DNA of 64,000 bases. Origin: Pogostemon cablin (taxonomy: Eukaryota > Streptophyta > Magnoliopsida > Lamiales > Lamiaceae). Shown here piece after piece: positions 35,784 to 47,891 of this stretch. Location of the stretch: positions 26,464,981 to 26,528,980 of the forward strand of contig CM042979.1 of the NCBI GenBank assembly GCA_023678885.1. The letters are read 5' to 3'. Both the position numbers and the translations under genes were made by a program. The notes beneath the pieces are model-generated. The model had not been told where the DNA came from. It worked only from the letters and a program-made list of their open reading frames with translations, and ran no database searches. Each line of letters opens with the position of its first letter. The first letter of the stretch is position 1.

Positions 35784-36041
35784 CTCCGTCCACCCATATT
35801 AATCTTCTCATTTATTTTCCACGTTATGTAACAAATTTTTTTATTTTATATTAATTTTATTGACTTTTGAGGATATTTTAGTATTTTAAGGTAATAAATA
35901 AAATGTAAAGTAATGTCATAAATATGTAAGAGTAAAGTTTTGAAATTAAATAAACTTTTGAAGTTATTGGATTATTTTATTTTATTTTTATTTTTTAATT
36001 TTTATGTGTGGAAGTTGCTATGGCTTGCTAGGCGGAGGGAG
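35784..36041. mobile_element. Stowaway-like MITE, diverged
   Basis: The termini are CTCCGTCCACCC and GGCGGAGGGAG, flanked by TA. The length is 258 bases, and the interior is AT-rich and non-coding. Confidence 0.65.
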
Positions 36042-36258
36042 TATTAAGTTATTGTTATGAACTTGTGATTAATTGCCGAGATATGAGTGGCTAATAGTTT
36101 ATGGTAAAACTTTTGGATTTTTCTACCTGTGTATACATACGCGAATCCTGTAAACAATCGTGTATATATAGCATAAACTGCAGGCGCATCCCTTGGACGC
36201 ATCTAATACCTCAAAAGGTTTTACCCTTTGCTAAATGCACCTTTAGTTAAAACTAATG

Positions 36259-36640
36259 AGTGAGGCTTGCGTGCACCCGGGCGCACGGAACACATTCCGT
36301 GCGCCTTTAGAAATTTTGTATTATGGGTAAGGGTACATTAATTTGGTCTAAAGGGTATACACTTTAATTACTAAAAGGTACACAATTTTGTTCTAAAGGG
36401 TATACACTTTTCATTAATATTTTTTTTCTTTAGAAAATAAAGGGTACACATTTTTATACTAAAGGGTATACAATTTAACACAAAATTCTAAAGGCGCACG
36501 GAGTGTTGTTCGTGCGCCCAGATTTTTCTTTAGAAAATAAAGGGTACACATCTGTATACTAAAAGGTATACAATTTAGCACAAATTTCTAAAGGCGCAGG
36601 GAAAGTGTTCCGTGCGCCCGGGTGCACAGGAGCTTTTGCC
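36259..36640. mobile_element. MITE with GTGCACCCGGGCGCACGG termini and 10-bp TSD
   Basis: The inverted blocks GTGCACCCGGGCGCACGG (from 36271) and its reverse complement (to 36627) are strong. AAAACTAATG flanks the element at 36249-36258 and 36641-36650, pointing to a MULE-type MITE (9-10 bp TSD). The interior repeats AAAGGGTATACA and CTAAAGGCGCACGG, with an internal duplication at about 36420-36490 and 36525-36595. Confidence 0.8.
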
Positions 36641-36884
36641 AAAACTAATGCTATTATTTTTTTGAGAAAAAAAAATTATTTATTTTATTTAAACATTAAT
36701 TTCATTTATATTTTATTGAAAAAATAATACCATTATTATAAATTAAAATGAATACCTTTTAAAATAAAATGTTTTATCTTTAAATATCTTATGGAAAGAA
36801 TAATTACAATCAAGAAATCAATGATTATTATTTCATCCATGGTGTCTATGGCCAATCTGTGTATGTAATTTGTAGTTTGTGAGA

Positions 36885-37292
36885 TGTTGGAAATACACAA
36901 TCCTCAACATGCATTGAGAAGAATATCTTACCTCTCACCAATGGATTGTGTTGCAGCGGAAGAGTATTGAGAACTGATTGACACTCACGTTGCAATCTCT
37001 GGATCCAATCTTCAACACGGGGTTGAAAGATAAATGTTCACGAGTTTGTATTTTAAAGGACGATGAATAATGAAGAAGAAAACCAAAAGAGAGCGTTTCC
37101 TCAGAACTGTTCTTCGTTTTTCTTACGCTTTGAGACTCTCTTTTACTTTCCTTTTATCCAAATCAATAATAAGGAAACGGAGTGGAAACTACAGGAGTTA
37201 CGAGACTCCAACTCCCTTCTTGCATGCAGCGTGCCACATATTTTCATATGTGGATAATGTAATAAATAAATAATATTTAATTATTATTTACA
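36885..37292 (-). repeat. Copia-2 3' LTR
   Basis: TGTTGGAAATACACAA ... ATTATTTACA, followed on the right by TCTCCCACTT, the reverse complement of the polypurine tract AAGTGGGAGA. Confidence 0.95.
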
Positions 37293-38269
37293 TCTCCCAC
37301 TTACATATGAAACCAAAATTCTCCTGATTCATTTTCTTCATGAATCATATTCTTGTCCAGATTAATACATCGTGTGACCCACGAGATATGAGTTTAAATT
37401 GTTATATACTTGTTAGAGATATATAGCAACTCAACCAGTTTATCGAAGAAACTCAACAAGCTCGCTATACCCCAGAACTCTTGAATATTTAACATAAGTT
37501 GACATATCTCTTTTCAATCCCCTTAATATATAAGGGCATATTCAACCGTTTTGCAAAAAAACTATGTATTCATAATCAAGACCCTGCTTGATTGACTAGT
37601 TAATGAATCACAATAGTACATGTTAAATTAAGACATTCTTCCAATTTCACTAAGTATCTACAGTCTCCCACTGTAGCTGCTTTCCTAGACATGCACCGCA
37701 TCGCCGTTATTAACCATAGCACTTTTGGTAACATGCTAAAGTAGCAACACTAAATTGGAGACTTAGAATATAGTAGAAAATCATAAGGGTAACTAATAGA
37801 TAAGGACTCATACTATTTGAGAAAATGGGAATAATATTCTCAATCCTTTTGTGGTCAACTTAGCACAAGTCGTTTTCCTAAAACACTTGTCACAATGTCT
37901 TTAACTCCCTTCCATGAATGTGTATGTCGTATTTTATTTTAATATAGACATTGTGTAAATCAAAGTTCAAGTGTGTCCCATACACTTAACCCGGATATCC
38001 TTCCTCCAACGTATAAGATCTTCATCGATTTAGCTTTATAACAAGTTGAATTAGATTCGTGGCTAAATCTATCCCGATCACATTAATTATCGTAATCCCA
38101 TCTCTGCGCTCCCACTTAGCCAGAGGTGATTGCTCGTATGAGAGAGCCAATCGTAACTTGCCGACATACTATTATACATGAATCATCACATATAATTTAT
38201 AAAACATATATAAATAGTTAAGTCATTAACCATTCCATTAACATACATAAACATATTCAATACATCGTT

Positions 38270-38587
38270 TTAAATCCTTCGCAAACCCAATTCTTTTACA
38301 TGCCCTACAAACACATCTTTGGGAATTGGTTTGGTAAAAGGATCTGCTAACATTAAACGAGTAGAAATGTATTTAAGAATCACTTTCTTCTTTTCTATAA
38401 TATCTCTAACAAAGTTGAATTTAGTATCAATGTGTTTGATCTTTCCATGATATTTGGGGTCTTTTGTGTAAGCAATAGCCGCTTGATTATCACAATTGAT
38501 TAAAACAGCTCCCACTGAAGTGTTTAAGACCTCCAAGTGTTTCATGAATCTTCTCAACCAGATAGCCTCTTGAACTGCAGACGCGCA
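38270..38587 (-). pseudogene. Copia-2 RNase H, C-terminal part
   Basis: Continues the RNase H after the CACTA insert: ASAVQEAIWLRRFMKHL, INCDNQAAIAYTKDPKYHGK, KHIDTKFNFVRDII, and LADPFTKPIPKDVF. The frame is open to the natural end. It joins 39700-40077 in frame once the CACTA and one TSD copy are discounted. Confidence 0.9.
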
Positions 38588-39696
38588 CACTACAACAAAA
38601 ATGCCTTTAACCACAAATTTTTAATGTCATTTTAGCATCAATGTGATAATAAGTATTGTATTGTTACATTATATTTTTAGGAGTGTCAATATGTGTGCTA
38701 TAAAGACACTTAATAAAATGGTGTGTTAATATTTATCCTATCACCACACTTCAAAAGGAACACTTATCTATTGCTACACCTTTTTTACTACACAAAACAA
38801 AGTGTCCTTATATATACTCTTTAGCAACACTTTTACTACACCTTTTTTAACATACAAAAAAGTATCCTTATAAGTACTGTTTAGAGACACTTGAGAATAC
38901 ATATGTAAATATATACTATTTTATTTCTACACACGATGAAAGATTACAAATTATTAAAATTTAATTTAATTTTTAAATTTTTGTTTCACTGTTAAAATAA
39001 TAAAATATAAACATTTTATTTATTAAAAAAATTAAATTAATTTTTTTAATTTTTTATAATAAATAATTATTTTAATTAATTTAATGATTAACAAAATAAA
39101 TTTTATTTTTACTTTAATAATAAAATCTTTTACTTTAAATTAATTATTTTAAAAATAATTAGCTATATAATTTCTATATTATTATTATTTATCTTAAAAA
39201 AATAAATTTATATTATAATTTAATTAATAATTTTTATTTTATTTTATTATACCTATTAAATTGATAATATAAAATTAATATTATATATTCCGTATTAACT
39301 TTAATTATGTATATATATTATTTTTAATAAAACATTACAAGAATTACTTATGGTTTAATGGCTTTCTGACTTGAAATAAGGATCTAATATGTGTGATACG
39401 GGTTCAAGTCTAAGAGAATACACTTTTTATTTTATTTTATGTAATATTATTTTATTATGACATTTAAAAGTGTATTAATAAGTCACTTATCTTCACACTT
39501 TAATGTGTATTAATAAAAGTATGTGTCATTATATGTCATAATTCTTCACACTTTAAAGTGTGGTGATAGGGGTACTATCTATCCCCACGGCACAATGGAC
39601 CACACAAAAAATGAATGTGGTTATAGATAAAATGTGTTAATATATTACCTATTACAACACTTTTTAATGTATTTATAAGTAATTTTTTTTGTAGTG
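38588..39696. mobile_element. 1.1 kb non-autonomous CACTA element in copia-2 RNase H
   Basis: Begins CACTACAACAAAAATG and ends ...TTTTTTTTGTAGTG. The TSD GCA is at 38585-38587 and 39697-39699. Subterminal repeats of the type ACACTTTAATGTG occur at both ends. The interior is AT-rich and non-coding. Confidence 0.92.
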
Positions 39697-40846
39697 GCAT
39701 GCCACAAACTCAGCTTCCATTGTGGACAATGCGATGCAATTCTGTTTCTTGCTACACCATGAGATTGCTCCATTGTTGAGCAAAAAGACATAACCAGAAG
39801 TTGATTTACGTTCATCTAAATCTCCACTCCAGTCAGCGTCTGAATACCCATTTAGTGTACTGTTATTCCCTTGATAACAAAGAGAATAACCTGCAGTCCC
39901 TTTTAGGTATCTGAAAATTCTTTTAACAGCCATCCAATGCTTCTTCCCCTGATTGGATTGATACCTGCTAACCAGACCAACGGCATAGCAAATGTCTGGT
40001 CTTGTACACAACATTGCGTACATAAAGACTTCCAATAGCATTGGCATATGGCACTTTGGACATTTCATTGATTTCATCTTGAGTCTTGGGACACATGTGT
40101 TGACTCAATGATTCACCTTTCACTATGGGAGTATCTATGGGCTTGCAAGTTTTCATCTTGAACCGTTCTAAAAGTTTTTTTATGTAAGTCTCTTGAGACA
40201 AACCCAATAACTTCTTTGAACGATCCCTATGGATCTTCACACCAAGTATGTATTCTGCCTCACCCATATCTTTCATTTCGAAGTTTGAAGATAACCATCT
40301 TTTTATGGTTTCAAGATACTCTTTTATATTACTAGCTAGTAGTATGTCATCCACATACAAAGATAGAATCACAAAACTACTATTGGACTGTTTAATGTAA
40401 ACATAGTGGTCTTTATTTATCATAACGAAGTTATATGAGATAATCGTATTGTGAAACCTCAAATACCACTGTCTAGAGGATTGTTTGAGTCCGTAGATTG
40501 ACTTCTTCAATCTACAAACTTTATCCTCTTGACCTCGAAGTATAAATCCTACAGGCTGTTGCATGTAGATTTCTTCCTCTAATTCTCCATTGAGAAATGC
40601 GGTCATAATATCCATTTGGTGTAATTCTAAATCCATACTAGCCACTATAGCCAATAGTAGACGAATCGAGACAAACCTCACTACAGGTGAAAAAGTTTCT
40701 TCGTAGTCTATACCCTCTTGTTGAGTATAACCTTTTGCCACCTAGCGAGCCTTATACCTCTCTATTGAGCCATCAGATTTTCTTCTGATTTTGAGAATCC
40801 ATTTATTCCCAATTGCCTTTCGTCCCTTTGGAAGATCTACAAGTTC
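39697..40846 (-). pseudogene. Copia-2 reverse transcriptase and start of RNase H
   Basis: The reverse transcriptase runs through GYTQQEGIDYEETFSPVVRF, LHQMDIMTAFLNGELEEEIY (first catalytic Asp), IYGLKQSSRQWYLRFH and the catalytic LSLYVDDILLAS, then KDMGEAEYILGVKIHRD. A one-base frameshift near 40020 separates it from RNase H (GYSDADWSGDLDERKSTSGY, STMEAEFVAC). An in-frame stop replaces one codon before the VAKGYTQQ block. The CACTA element cuts it after AEFVAC. Confidence 0.92.
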
Positions 40847-42823
40847 CTATACTTGATTTGACTTTATAGACTCCATCTCCTCTTCCATCTCTTTTATCCA
40901 TTTCTCCTTCGCCGGACAAGTCAGAGCTTCTTTCACATTCCTGGGCTCTTCCTCATTAATAGGAGAAACATCTCCATTTTCTGGTGAAATAAAGAAGACA
41001 TGTCCTTCAATATCATAATGCCTTTTGGGCACATGTTTCCTAGAACTTTTCCGAGATAGCTGCTGATGATCTTCTATAGACAAAATACTCTCATTGAGAA
41101 TCGCTTGATCCTCAATTGGCAAATATCTATCAAGATCCACACTATCAGCTAAACTACTACTCCCACTTGGATCTTGTAGGAATTGGTTTTCTACTACCTC
41201 GAAAATAGGTTCGGCATCCCTGATGCCCCCTCTAGTAGGAAATTCCATTTCCAGAAAATGAGCATTACGTGATTCTATCTCAGTTAAACTCCCATCTTGA
41301 TCTCCTATGAACACGTAACCCTTAGAATGTTCGCAGTATCTTATGAAGATACACTTCTTGCCACTGGGACCCAACTTTCCATACTGACTCGATGAATCAT
41401 GTACATAAGTTGTTGATCCCCAAGCTCTAAGGTTACTTATGTCAGGTTTTCTACCAGTCCAAAGTTCATATGGAGTTGAAGCAACTGATTTGGAAGGCAC
41501 TCGATTAAGCACATAAGCTTCCGTGAGTAACGCATCTCCCCAAAAAGAGATCGGTAAATTAGCTTGTGCCATCATGGATCTCACCATCTCCAACAAAGTC
41601 CTATTCCTTCTTTCAACAACACCATTTTGTTGAGGTGTATAAGGAATGGTTAATTGTCGGACTATACCCTTTTCATTACAAAATTCTTTAAATTATTCCG
41701 ATAGATATTCACGTCCTCTATCAGTTCTTAAATCTTTGATAGATTTGTCCTTTTGATTTTCGACTTCGCTCAAATATCGTCTAAAATAATCCAATGCTTC
41801 AGACTTATGAGATATCAAATAGACATATCCATAACGCGAATAATCATCAATGAACGTAATGAAATAATGAGCTCCATGTTGTGCTCTCACATTTACAGGA
41901 CCACATATATCGGAATGGATTACTTCTAATGGAGATTCAGCTCTAATGGCTTTACCAAACGGTTTTCTAGCCATTTTTCCAGCAAGACAATGTTCGCATT
42001 TGGATAATACAACTTTTGAAGAAAGATTCAACAATCCTTCTTTTACAAGTCTATTCATCCTATCTTGCCCAATATGACCCAATCTAGCATGCCAAACATT
42101 ATCATTCACATTTGCATTACTAGAAGAAAAAGCATTTAGTAAATATGAATAATCATCATAATAACTAAAAGTCATTCTATTACAATCTAAAACCATAAAA
42201 CCATCATTCATATGTCCCGATGCATAACAAGTACCATTAATGCTAATTACCACAGTATTTTTAGTAAATAATACATCATAACCCAAATTAACTAAAACTG
42301 AAACAAAGATTAGATTCCGCGTGATTTCTGGAGCATAGAGAACATCATGTAGAATAAAGGCCCGACCATTGTCAAGGTCCAGTTTGCAAGTCCCAAGTCC
42401 TTTGACTTCGACTCGAGCGTTGTTTCCCACATATATCCACCTAGTCCCCTTTGGAACACGACGGAAATCTACAAAAGCTCCTCTGTCTCTTGTCACATGG
42501 TCCATTGCTCCTGAGTCTATAATCCACAACGGATAAGAATTAGTTAACAAGACAGTACTTGAGACATTAATTTCACACGCAAAAGAATAAGATGAATCTA
42601 CCTTGTCCCTCTTGGGCTCAGGGCATTCACATGCAAAGTGACCAAGTTTTCCACAATTGAAACATGACATTTTGCTCTTATCCTTTTTATTCTTTTTGTT
42701 TTGCTTCTTTTTCTTCTTCTGTTCATCAGTTTTGGTTGCTGGGTTGTTGTCATGCTTCTCACCGTCAGATCGTTTACCCTTCTTGTTCTTCTTCCAATTC
42801 ATTTTTCTTTTGAAGCCCGAAGC
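40847..42823 (-). pseudogene. Copia-2 nucleocapsid, protease and integrase
   Basis: From right to left: a Lys-rich stretch, the zinc knuckle CFNCGKLGHFACEC, and the protease site LWIIDSGAMDHVT with its catalytic Asp. Then come the HHCC-like pre-integrase (WHARLGHIGQDRM, CEHCLAGKMARK) and the integrase core with IHSDICGP, LRTDRGREY and VVERRNRTLLEM. The integrase C-terminus has LRAWGSTTYVHD and CIFIRYCEHSKGYVF. A single TAA at 41693 splits the core, and another stop lies at 40847. Otherwise one frame is kept throughout. Confidence 0.92.
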
Positions 42824-43477
42824 TCATTTGGAAGTAGAACCGGCATAGAAAGCCCCAGAAGCTGGCTTTGAGGCTCCAAGCCTCTCATCTTCCAACTCAA
42901 CATGACGAGCAGCATCATTGAAAGTTTTAATACTTTCATTATGAGTCAAGTTAACCTTAAGATGTTCCCAACGATCTGGTAGAGATCGGATCAGTGCTTG
43001 GATCTGTTTCTCATCAGAGAGAATGTGACCAACAGTCTTAAGTTCCATTATCATATTAGACATCTCCATGAGATGTTGCCTAATGTTATGATCAGGTTTC
43101 TTCTTGTAGGTATCAAACTTAATAGTCAACTGCCTAAGCCTCGTAATCGATGTTCCACCATATTTTTCACGTAGATACACCCAGATATCATGTGCAGTGG
43201 GATGTTGTTCACACTCATGAATCATCGGATCAATTACCGAGCTAACGAGGATACCACGGGCAACGGAATTTTTCTTTTTCCAAGCCAGGTATGCCTCTTG
43301 GTCACGTCTCCCTTGAGTTCCATTTCCCACACCTGGATCAGCCATGACTTGGTTTATAGCGTCTAATGCATCTTGCTCATCAAACACATACCAAATCTTA
43401 TGACGCCAAGTGTCGTAGTTGTCACCATTGAGTTTTTCTCCTTTGTTTAACTCAGCGACAATTGATTTCGATGCCAT
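42824..43477 (-). pseudogene. Copia-2 gag (UBN2-type)
   Basis: A 217-residue open frame starts MASKSIVAELNKGEKLNGDN at 43477, the usual copia gag start with NYDTWRHKIWYVF. It carries ARGILVSSVIDPMIHECEQ, DIWVYLREKYGGTSITRL and IRSLPDRWEHLKVNL, the UBN2 signature. The TGA at 42824-42826 ends it just before the nucleocapsid, in the same frame as pol. It is either a mutation or, less likely, a programmed readthrough stop. The protein would build virus-like particles. Confidence 0.88.
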
Positions 43478-43902
43478 GATCTTAATTAGAGATTAAAGTG
43501 ATTCATTATGTTAATAATATTTTATTAAATTTTACGTTAAGCTTAAACAAAAAACATCTCAATCAATAACACAAGACTTAATCTCGAAAAATAGCTCGGA
43601 GACTACTAATCATCAATCTCATCAAGTGTCATAATACTAGATACTTGTTTCAAAACGTAAAATACATTTAAGGTTCAAGTAATCAACAATTAATATTGAA
43701 CAGCCACTAATAAATAGAACATCAACAACCATCCATCATTGTAAATAAATCAAGTCTGTCATCACATAAATTATAATGGACTCCTCGAGTATTCAATTAG
43801 AAAATGGAATTATGAACGTCTACGAATAAAACCTCCATACACGTCACTTGATTCAAAATAATGAATATAATCAAAATCTCTAGTCCCCACACTATAGATA
43901 GC

Positions 43903-44382
43903 TCATGCCAAAGGATCTGCAAGAGGATTCTTAATCTGATCCTTTCTTCGACTTTTCAGTCTCAGAAAATCGGATCGTCGAACCCCACCCATACTTAAGA
44001 AAGCTGATCTTAGTGTTTGTCTATTATCTTCTTCTAAAGAAGCAATCATCAGATCATACATCAATTGACGACCATTTGGTTCCACACTATAAGTCTTCCT
44101 TTGAGCTCAAAACTCCTTTTGCAAGTAGGAAGGTAAAGTGTTAGCCCAGGTCTCACGACTAGAAATCTTATTGTACTCACTAGATGGGAGAAGCTTTTTA
44201 TCGATCAAGAACAACAAATGGTTGTATCGTTCAAACAGTTCCAATGCATGGTCCCTAACGTTGTGTTGTGGTTTCATTTTGTAGTTCAGAAATTCATTAA
44301 GGACTATCCGTTTAGTTTTGATGTCCCTTGTTGAAACTGTTCTCTTCCTTGATGCCATGCCTATGAGAAAATGAGCAGCCAA
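43903..44382 (-). pseudogene. Extra gag-like ORF in the copia-2 leader
   Basis: Two adjoining minus-strand open pieces read RDIKTKRIVLNEFLNYKM, KPQHNVRDHALELFERYNHL and SSRETWANTLPSYLQKEF, then, after one stop (44107), MEPNGRQLMYDLMIASLEED. The order of a KFxxYKMKP-like helix, HNVRDH and LPSYL resembles the UBN2 gag at 42824-43477 but is strongly diverged. It may be a decayed second gag or a captured domain. It is not a standard part of copia elements. Confidence 0.55.
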
Positions 44383-44684
44383 AAATAAAAAAACACACCA
44401 GTGTTAGTCAAACTATATCACATGAATTTCCTCTCCATATAATGCACACGGAATCAAATTTCCATGATCAATAGGCATATTCACAAGTGAATGAGTTCAA
44501 CTCTCTTTGGCTACCACTTTCATAAGCTACAAGAGTTTGAACAATTCAACATTACAATGAATTTATGAGTAAATGACATTATGAGGTGCATAATCAACAT
44601 AAAATGCAACCAAATAGCTACCACAAAGATTTTATTCAACAAAATATCATAAAACTAAGTAAAATCACACATACACACTAAAAG

Positions 44685-45090
44685 ATGATGTCAAACGCTC
44701 TCGAAAACATTATCATCGGACTCCACGCATCGAAACACGTCAGAATACATCGGACAGATGCCAAAAAATACCTCCACGCGCCTCCACACGCCTCCACGCG
44801 CCGACTGGAGCTCCCACGCGCCGCCATGCACCGACCAGAGCTTCCACGCGCGGCTGCCAGCAGACTGAATCTAGGCGCGTGTAAGCCACGCGCCGCTGCC
44901 GTAGATGTTGCCGGCTGGCGCGTGAATTATACGCGCCGCTGACAAATTCCGGCGCGTGGCCCTCACGCGCCACCGCTAGTACCGCCGCCCCGGAGCGTAT
45001 CTGACATGCGCCGTCACGCTTCCGGTGGTTCTCGGTCGTGGCTGACCCGCCTATTACAACCCGGCCCGATTCATCCGACCCCGCCCAACC
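44685..45090 (-). other. GC-rich CGCGCC-repeat zone of the copia-2 leader
   Basis: The zone has many CACGCGCC and GGCGCGTG motifs in both orientations, in an otherwise AT-rich element. It could form a structured leader in the element RNA. No protein family was recognised in either frame. Confidence 0.6.
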
Positions 45091-45556
45091 CAATTAAAAA
45101 TAGTTATGATTAATTGCAGAAAAGCCCCTCAATAATTTCTAATTCTAAAAAAACAACCCCTGGAGTTTCTAAAAATTTGCAAATTAAGCCCAGTTTCGTG
45201 AAAATCTTTAAAAAATCATAACTGGAGTTTTAGAAGGCCAAAAAATGCACAAAAAATACTGACGGACTCCTCTCGACGAGACCTATCCAGTATTGTAAAC
45301 AAAACTTGCTTTTTCTTGCATAAAAAAATAACAAAAATACACACTTGTAAGTTTCATGGTGAATCACATTGTCATGTATTCATAGTCATTCTAAAAAACA
45401 TAATCTACCTTATACTCACATAAATAACACATTAAAGTCACAAAATTCACCAATCATATAACTTCAAACAAAATCCATATGAGAATATATTAAAAAATAT
45501 GAAAGCAGGATACCATACTCATAAATTCCAGAGAGAAAACCGAAGTACCAATCATT

Positions 45557-45569
45557 GGCTCTGATACCA
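45557..45569 (-). other. Copia-2 primer-binding site
   Basis: GGCTCTGATACCA on the plus strand, i.e. TGGTATCAGAGCC on the minus strand, one base from the 5' LTR. It is the classical initiator-Met tRNA site. Confidence 0.97.
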
Positions 45570-45570
45570 A

Positions 45571-45978
45571 TGTTGGAAATACACAATCCTCAACATGCAT
45601 TGAGAAGAATATCTTAACTCTCACTAATGGATTGTGTTGCAGCGGAAGAGTATTGAAAACCGATTGACACTCACGTTGCAATCTCTGGATCCAATCTTCA
45701 ACACGAGGTTGAAAGATAAATGTTCACGAGTTTGTATTTTAAAGGACGATGAATAATGAAGAAGAAAACCAAGAGAGAGCATTTCCTCAGAATTGTTCTT
45801 CGTTTTTCTTACGCTTTGAGACTCTCTTTTAGTTTCCTTTTATCCAAATCAATAATAAGGAAACGGAGTGGAAACTGCAGGAGTTACGAGACTCCAACTC
45901 CCTTCTTGCATGCAGCGTGCCACATATTTTCATATGTGGATACTGTAATAAATAAATAATATTTAATTATTAGTTACA
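45571..45978 (-). repeat. Copia-2 5' LTR
   Basis: TGTTGGAAATACACAA ... TAGTTACA, followed by the TSD TGAGA. Confidence 0.95.
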
Positions 45979-46312
45979 TGAGAATATTCAGGCAAGTACT
46001 TTGAAAGTTTCATTTTACAAAATCATCATTCATAAGACCAAATTATTTTAATTGTTTACCTCAACTTAAATTATAGTTGAATAAGCGATGACACTATTTA
46101 AAATTCTCAAAAAAATATTACAACCAATTATTTAAAGTTGAGGAGCATTCTCTCCCTCCATTAAACTCATCCTCTACCCCCTCCATTAAACACATCCTCT
46201 AACCTTAAAACACAGTAAGTACATTAAATAGTAAACACAATAAGTACATTAAATACATTCCCTAACCTCCAAAACACAATAATTTAATGGTGTGTTTAAT
46301 GTTAACCTGCGC

Positions 46313-46813
46313 CTTTTTCACGATAATTATGTGTTAGTGTTTGATGTTAAACAGTTAACAATACGAAAATTTCGTTAACAGGTAATCCATTAACCTATTA
46401 ATAACTTATTATTTTATGAAATATAGTAATGTCAAAAATTTCTGCGTCTGCGCTTTTTTCACGATAATTATGAATTAGTATTTGATTTTATACCGTTAAC
46501 TAATCCATTAACCTATTAATAACCTATTATTTTATGAAATATAGTAATGTCAAAAATTTCTGCATTTTCACGATAATTATGAATTAGTGTTTGATTTTAA
46601 ACAGTTAAAAATACGAAAATTTCATTAACAGATAATCCATTAACCTATTAATAACCTATTATTTTATGAGATATAGTAATGTCAAAAATTTCTGCGCTTT
46701 TTTCACGATAATTATGAGTTAGTGTTTGATTTTAAACCGTTAACAATACGAAAATTTCGTTAACAGGTAATCCATTAACCTATTAATAACCTATTATTTT
46801 ATGAAATATAGTA
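46313..46813 (+). repeat. Tandem array, four ~125-bp units
   Basis: Each unit runs TTTTTCACGATAATTATG ... GTTAACAATACGAAAATTTC ... CCTATTATTTTATGAAATAT ... CAAAAATTTCTGCG. The second unit lacks the middle GTTAACAATACG block. The array abuts the Stowaway MITE at 46835. Confidence 0.9.
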
Positions 46814-46834
46814 GTCATATCATAAAAAATACTA

Positions 46835-47097
46835 CTCCCTCCGTCCCATAGAAGTTGACACACTTTCCTTTTTGGTTTGTCCCATTAAAGTTGACACATT
46901 TTCTTTTTAATACATGGACCACACAAAAACAATTAATTTATTCTCATGTACCCCACATATCACCTCTAATACAACTACCCACCACACATTAAGTATTATT
47001 TCTCTCACTTCACTTACTTCACTTTACATTAAATTGTTATACTCCTTAATCTCCGTGCCCAAAAAAAATTATACCAACTCCTCCGGGACGGAGGGAG
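46835..47097. mobile_element. Stowaway-type MITE
   Basis: The termini are CTCCCTCCGTCCC and GGGACGGAGGGAG, with TA on both sides. The length is 263 bases, with no coding capacity. Confidence 0.92.
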
Positions 47098-47853
47098 TAA
47101 TAAATATTTTTTTTATTGTGTCGTGTTCGAATTTATCCTTATCGTGTCGACATGAAAGACGATCCAATAACATCACCTCTACTTTATTGCAATAATTTTT
47201 TGAAGAGCTATCCTTTCACGAATTAAGCCCAACAATATTCGGTTCTAATTTTTTTTATGGTATTATCATTATTTTTTATTTTTGAATTTGTGGTTTTAAA
47301 GTGAAAGGTTGGAAGGTTATAAGAAAATAAGTAGTTGTATATGATGTGAAACAAAGGAGAGGAAGAGTTGTAATGATCTGGCCCGAATAGTTGTAAGTGA
47401 CAATTGAATTAGCTTATGTTAAATTTTACCTACTAACTTACAATACTTTTACCAATATTATTGATGTACCAATATTATTGACAATTGAATTAGCTATTGA
47501 CAATTGAACTAGCTGGATTGATATTTACTGTTATCAAGATACTATAATACTTCTGCCAATATTAATGATAATTGTATAAACTTTACTTACTCATCAATTT
47601 ACAATAATTCTACCAATATTTATCGCTACAATATGATATTAGATCTTTCGATCTTTCTATGTTTCTATACACTTCTATATTTCTCCACAACTTTTTAGGA
47701 GATTTAATCTTATATAGGTTATTCAACTTTATGCTAATTAATTTATGTCATTTGAATACTAGAGTATTCTAGAATATTTGCCTTGCAAATGCTCTCTACT
47801 ACTCCATGTTGTACTTCTAAAATTAGTGAAATAATAATCTAACATTTTTCTTC

Positions 47854-47891
<38 letters not shown>

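Larger units (their letters stand above)
36885..45978 (-). mobile_element. Copia-2 retrotransposon, complete structure, defective ORFs
   Basis: 408-base LTRs (36885-37292 and 45571-45978), a perfect primer site, a polypurine tract (37293-37302) and the 5-bp TSD TGAGA (36880-36884 and 45979-45983) define the element. The LTRs differ at about 12 positions by my count, roughly 3%. Gag-pol lies on the minus strand with several stops and one frameshift. A CACTA element splits the RNase H. A 2 kb leader separates the primer site from gag. Confidence 0.96.
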
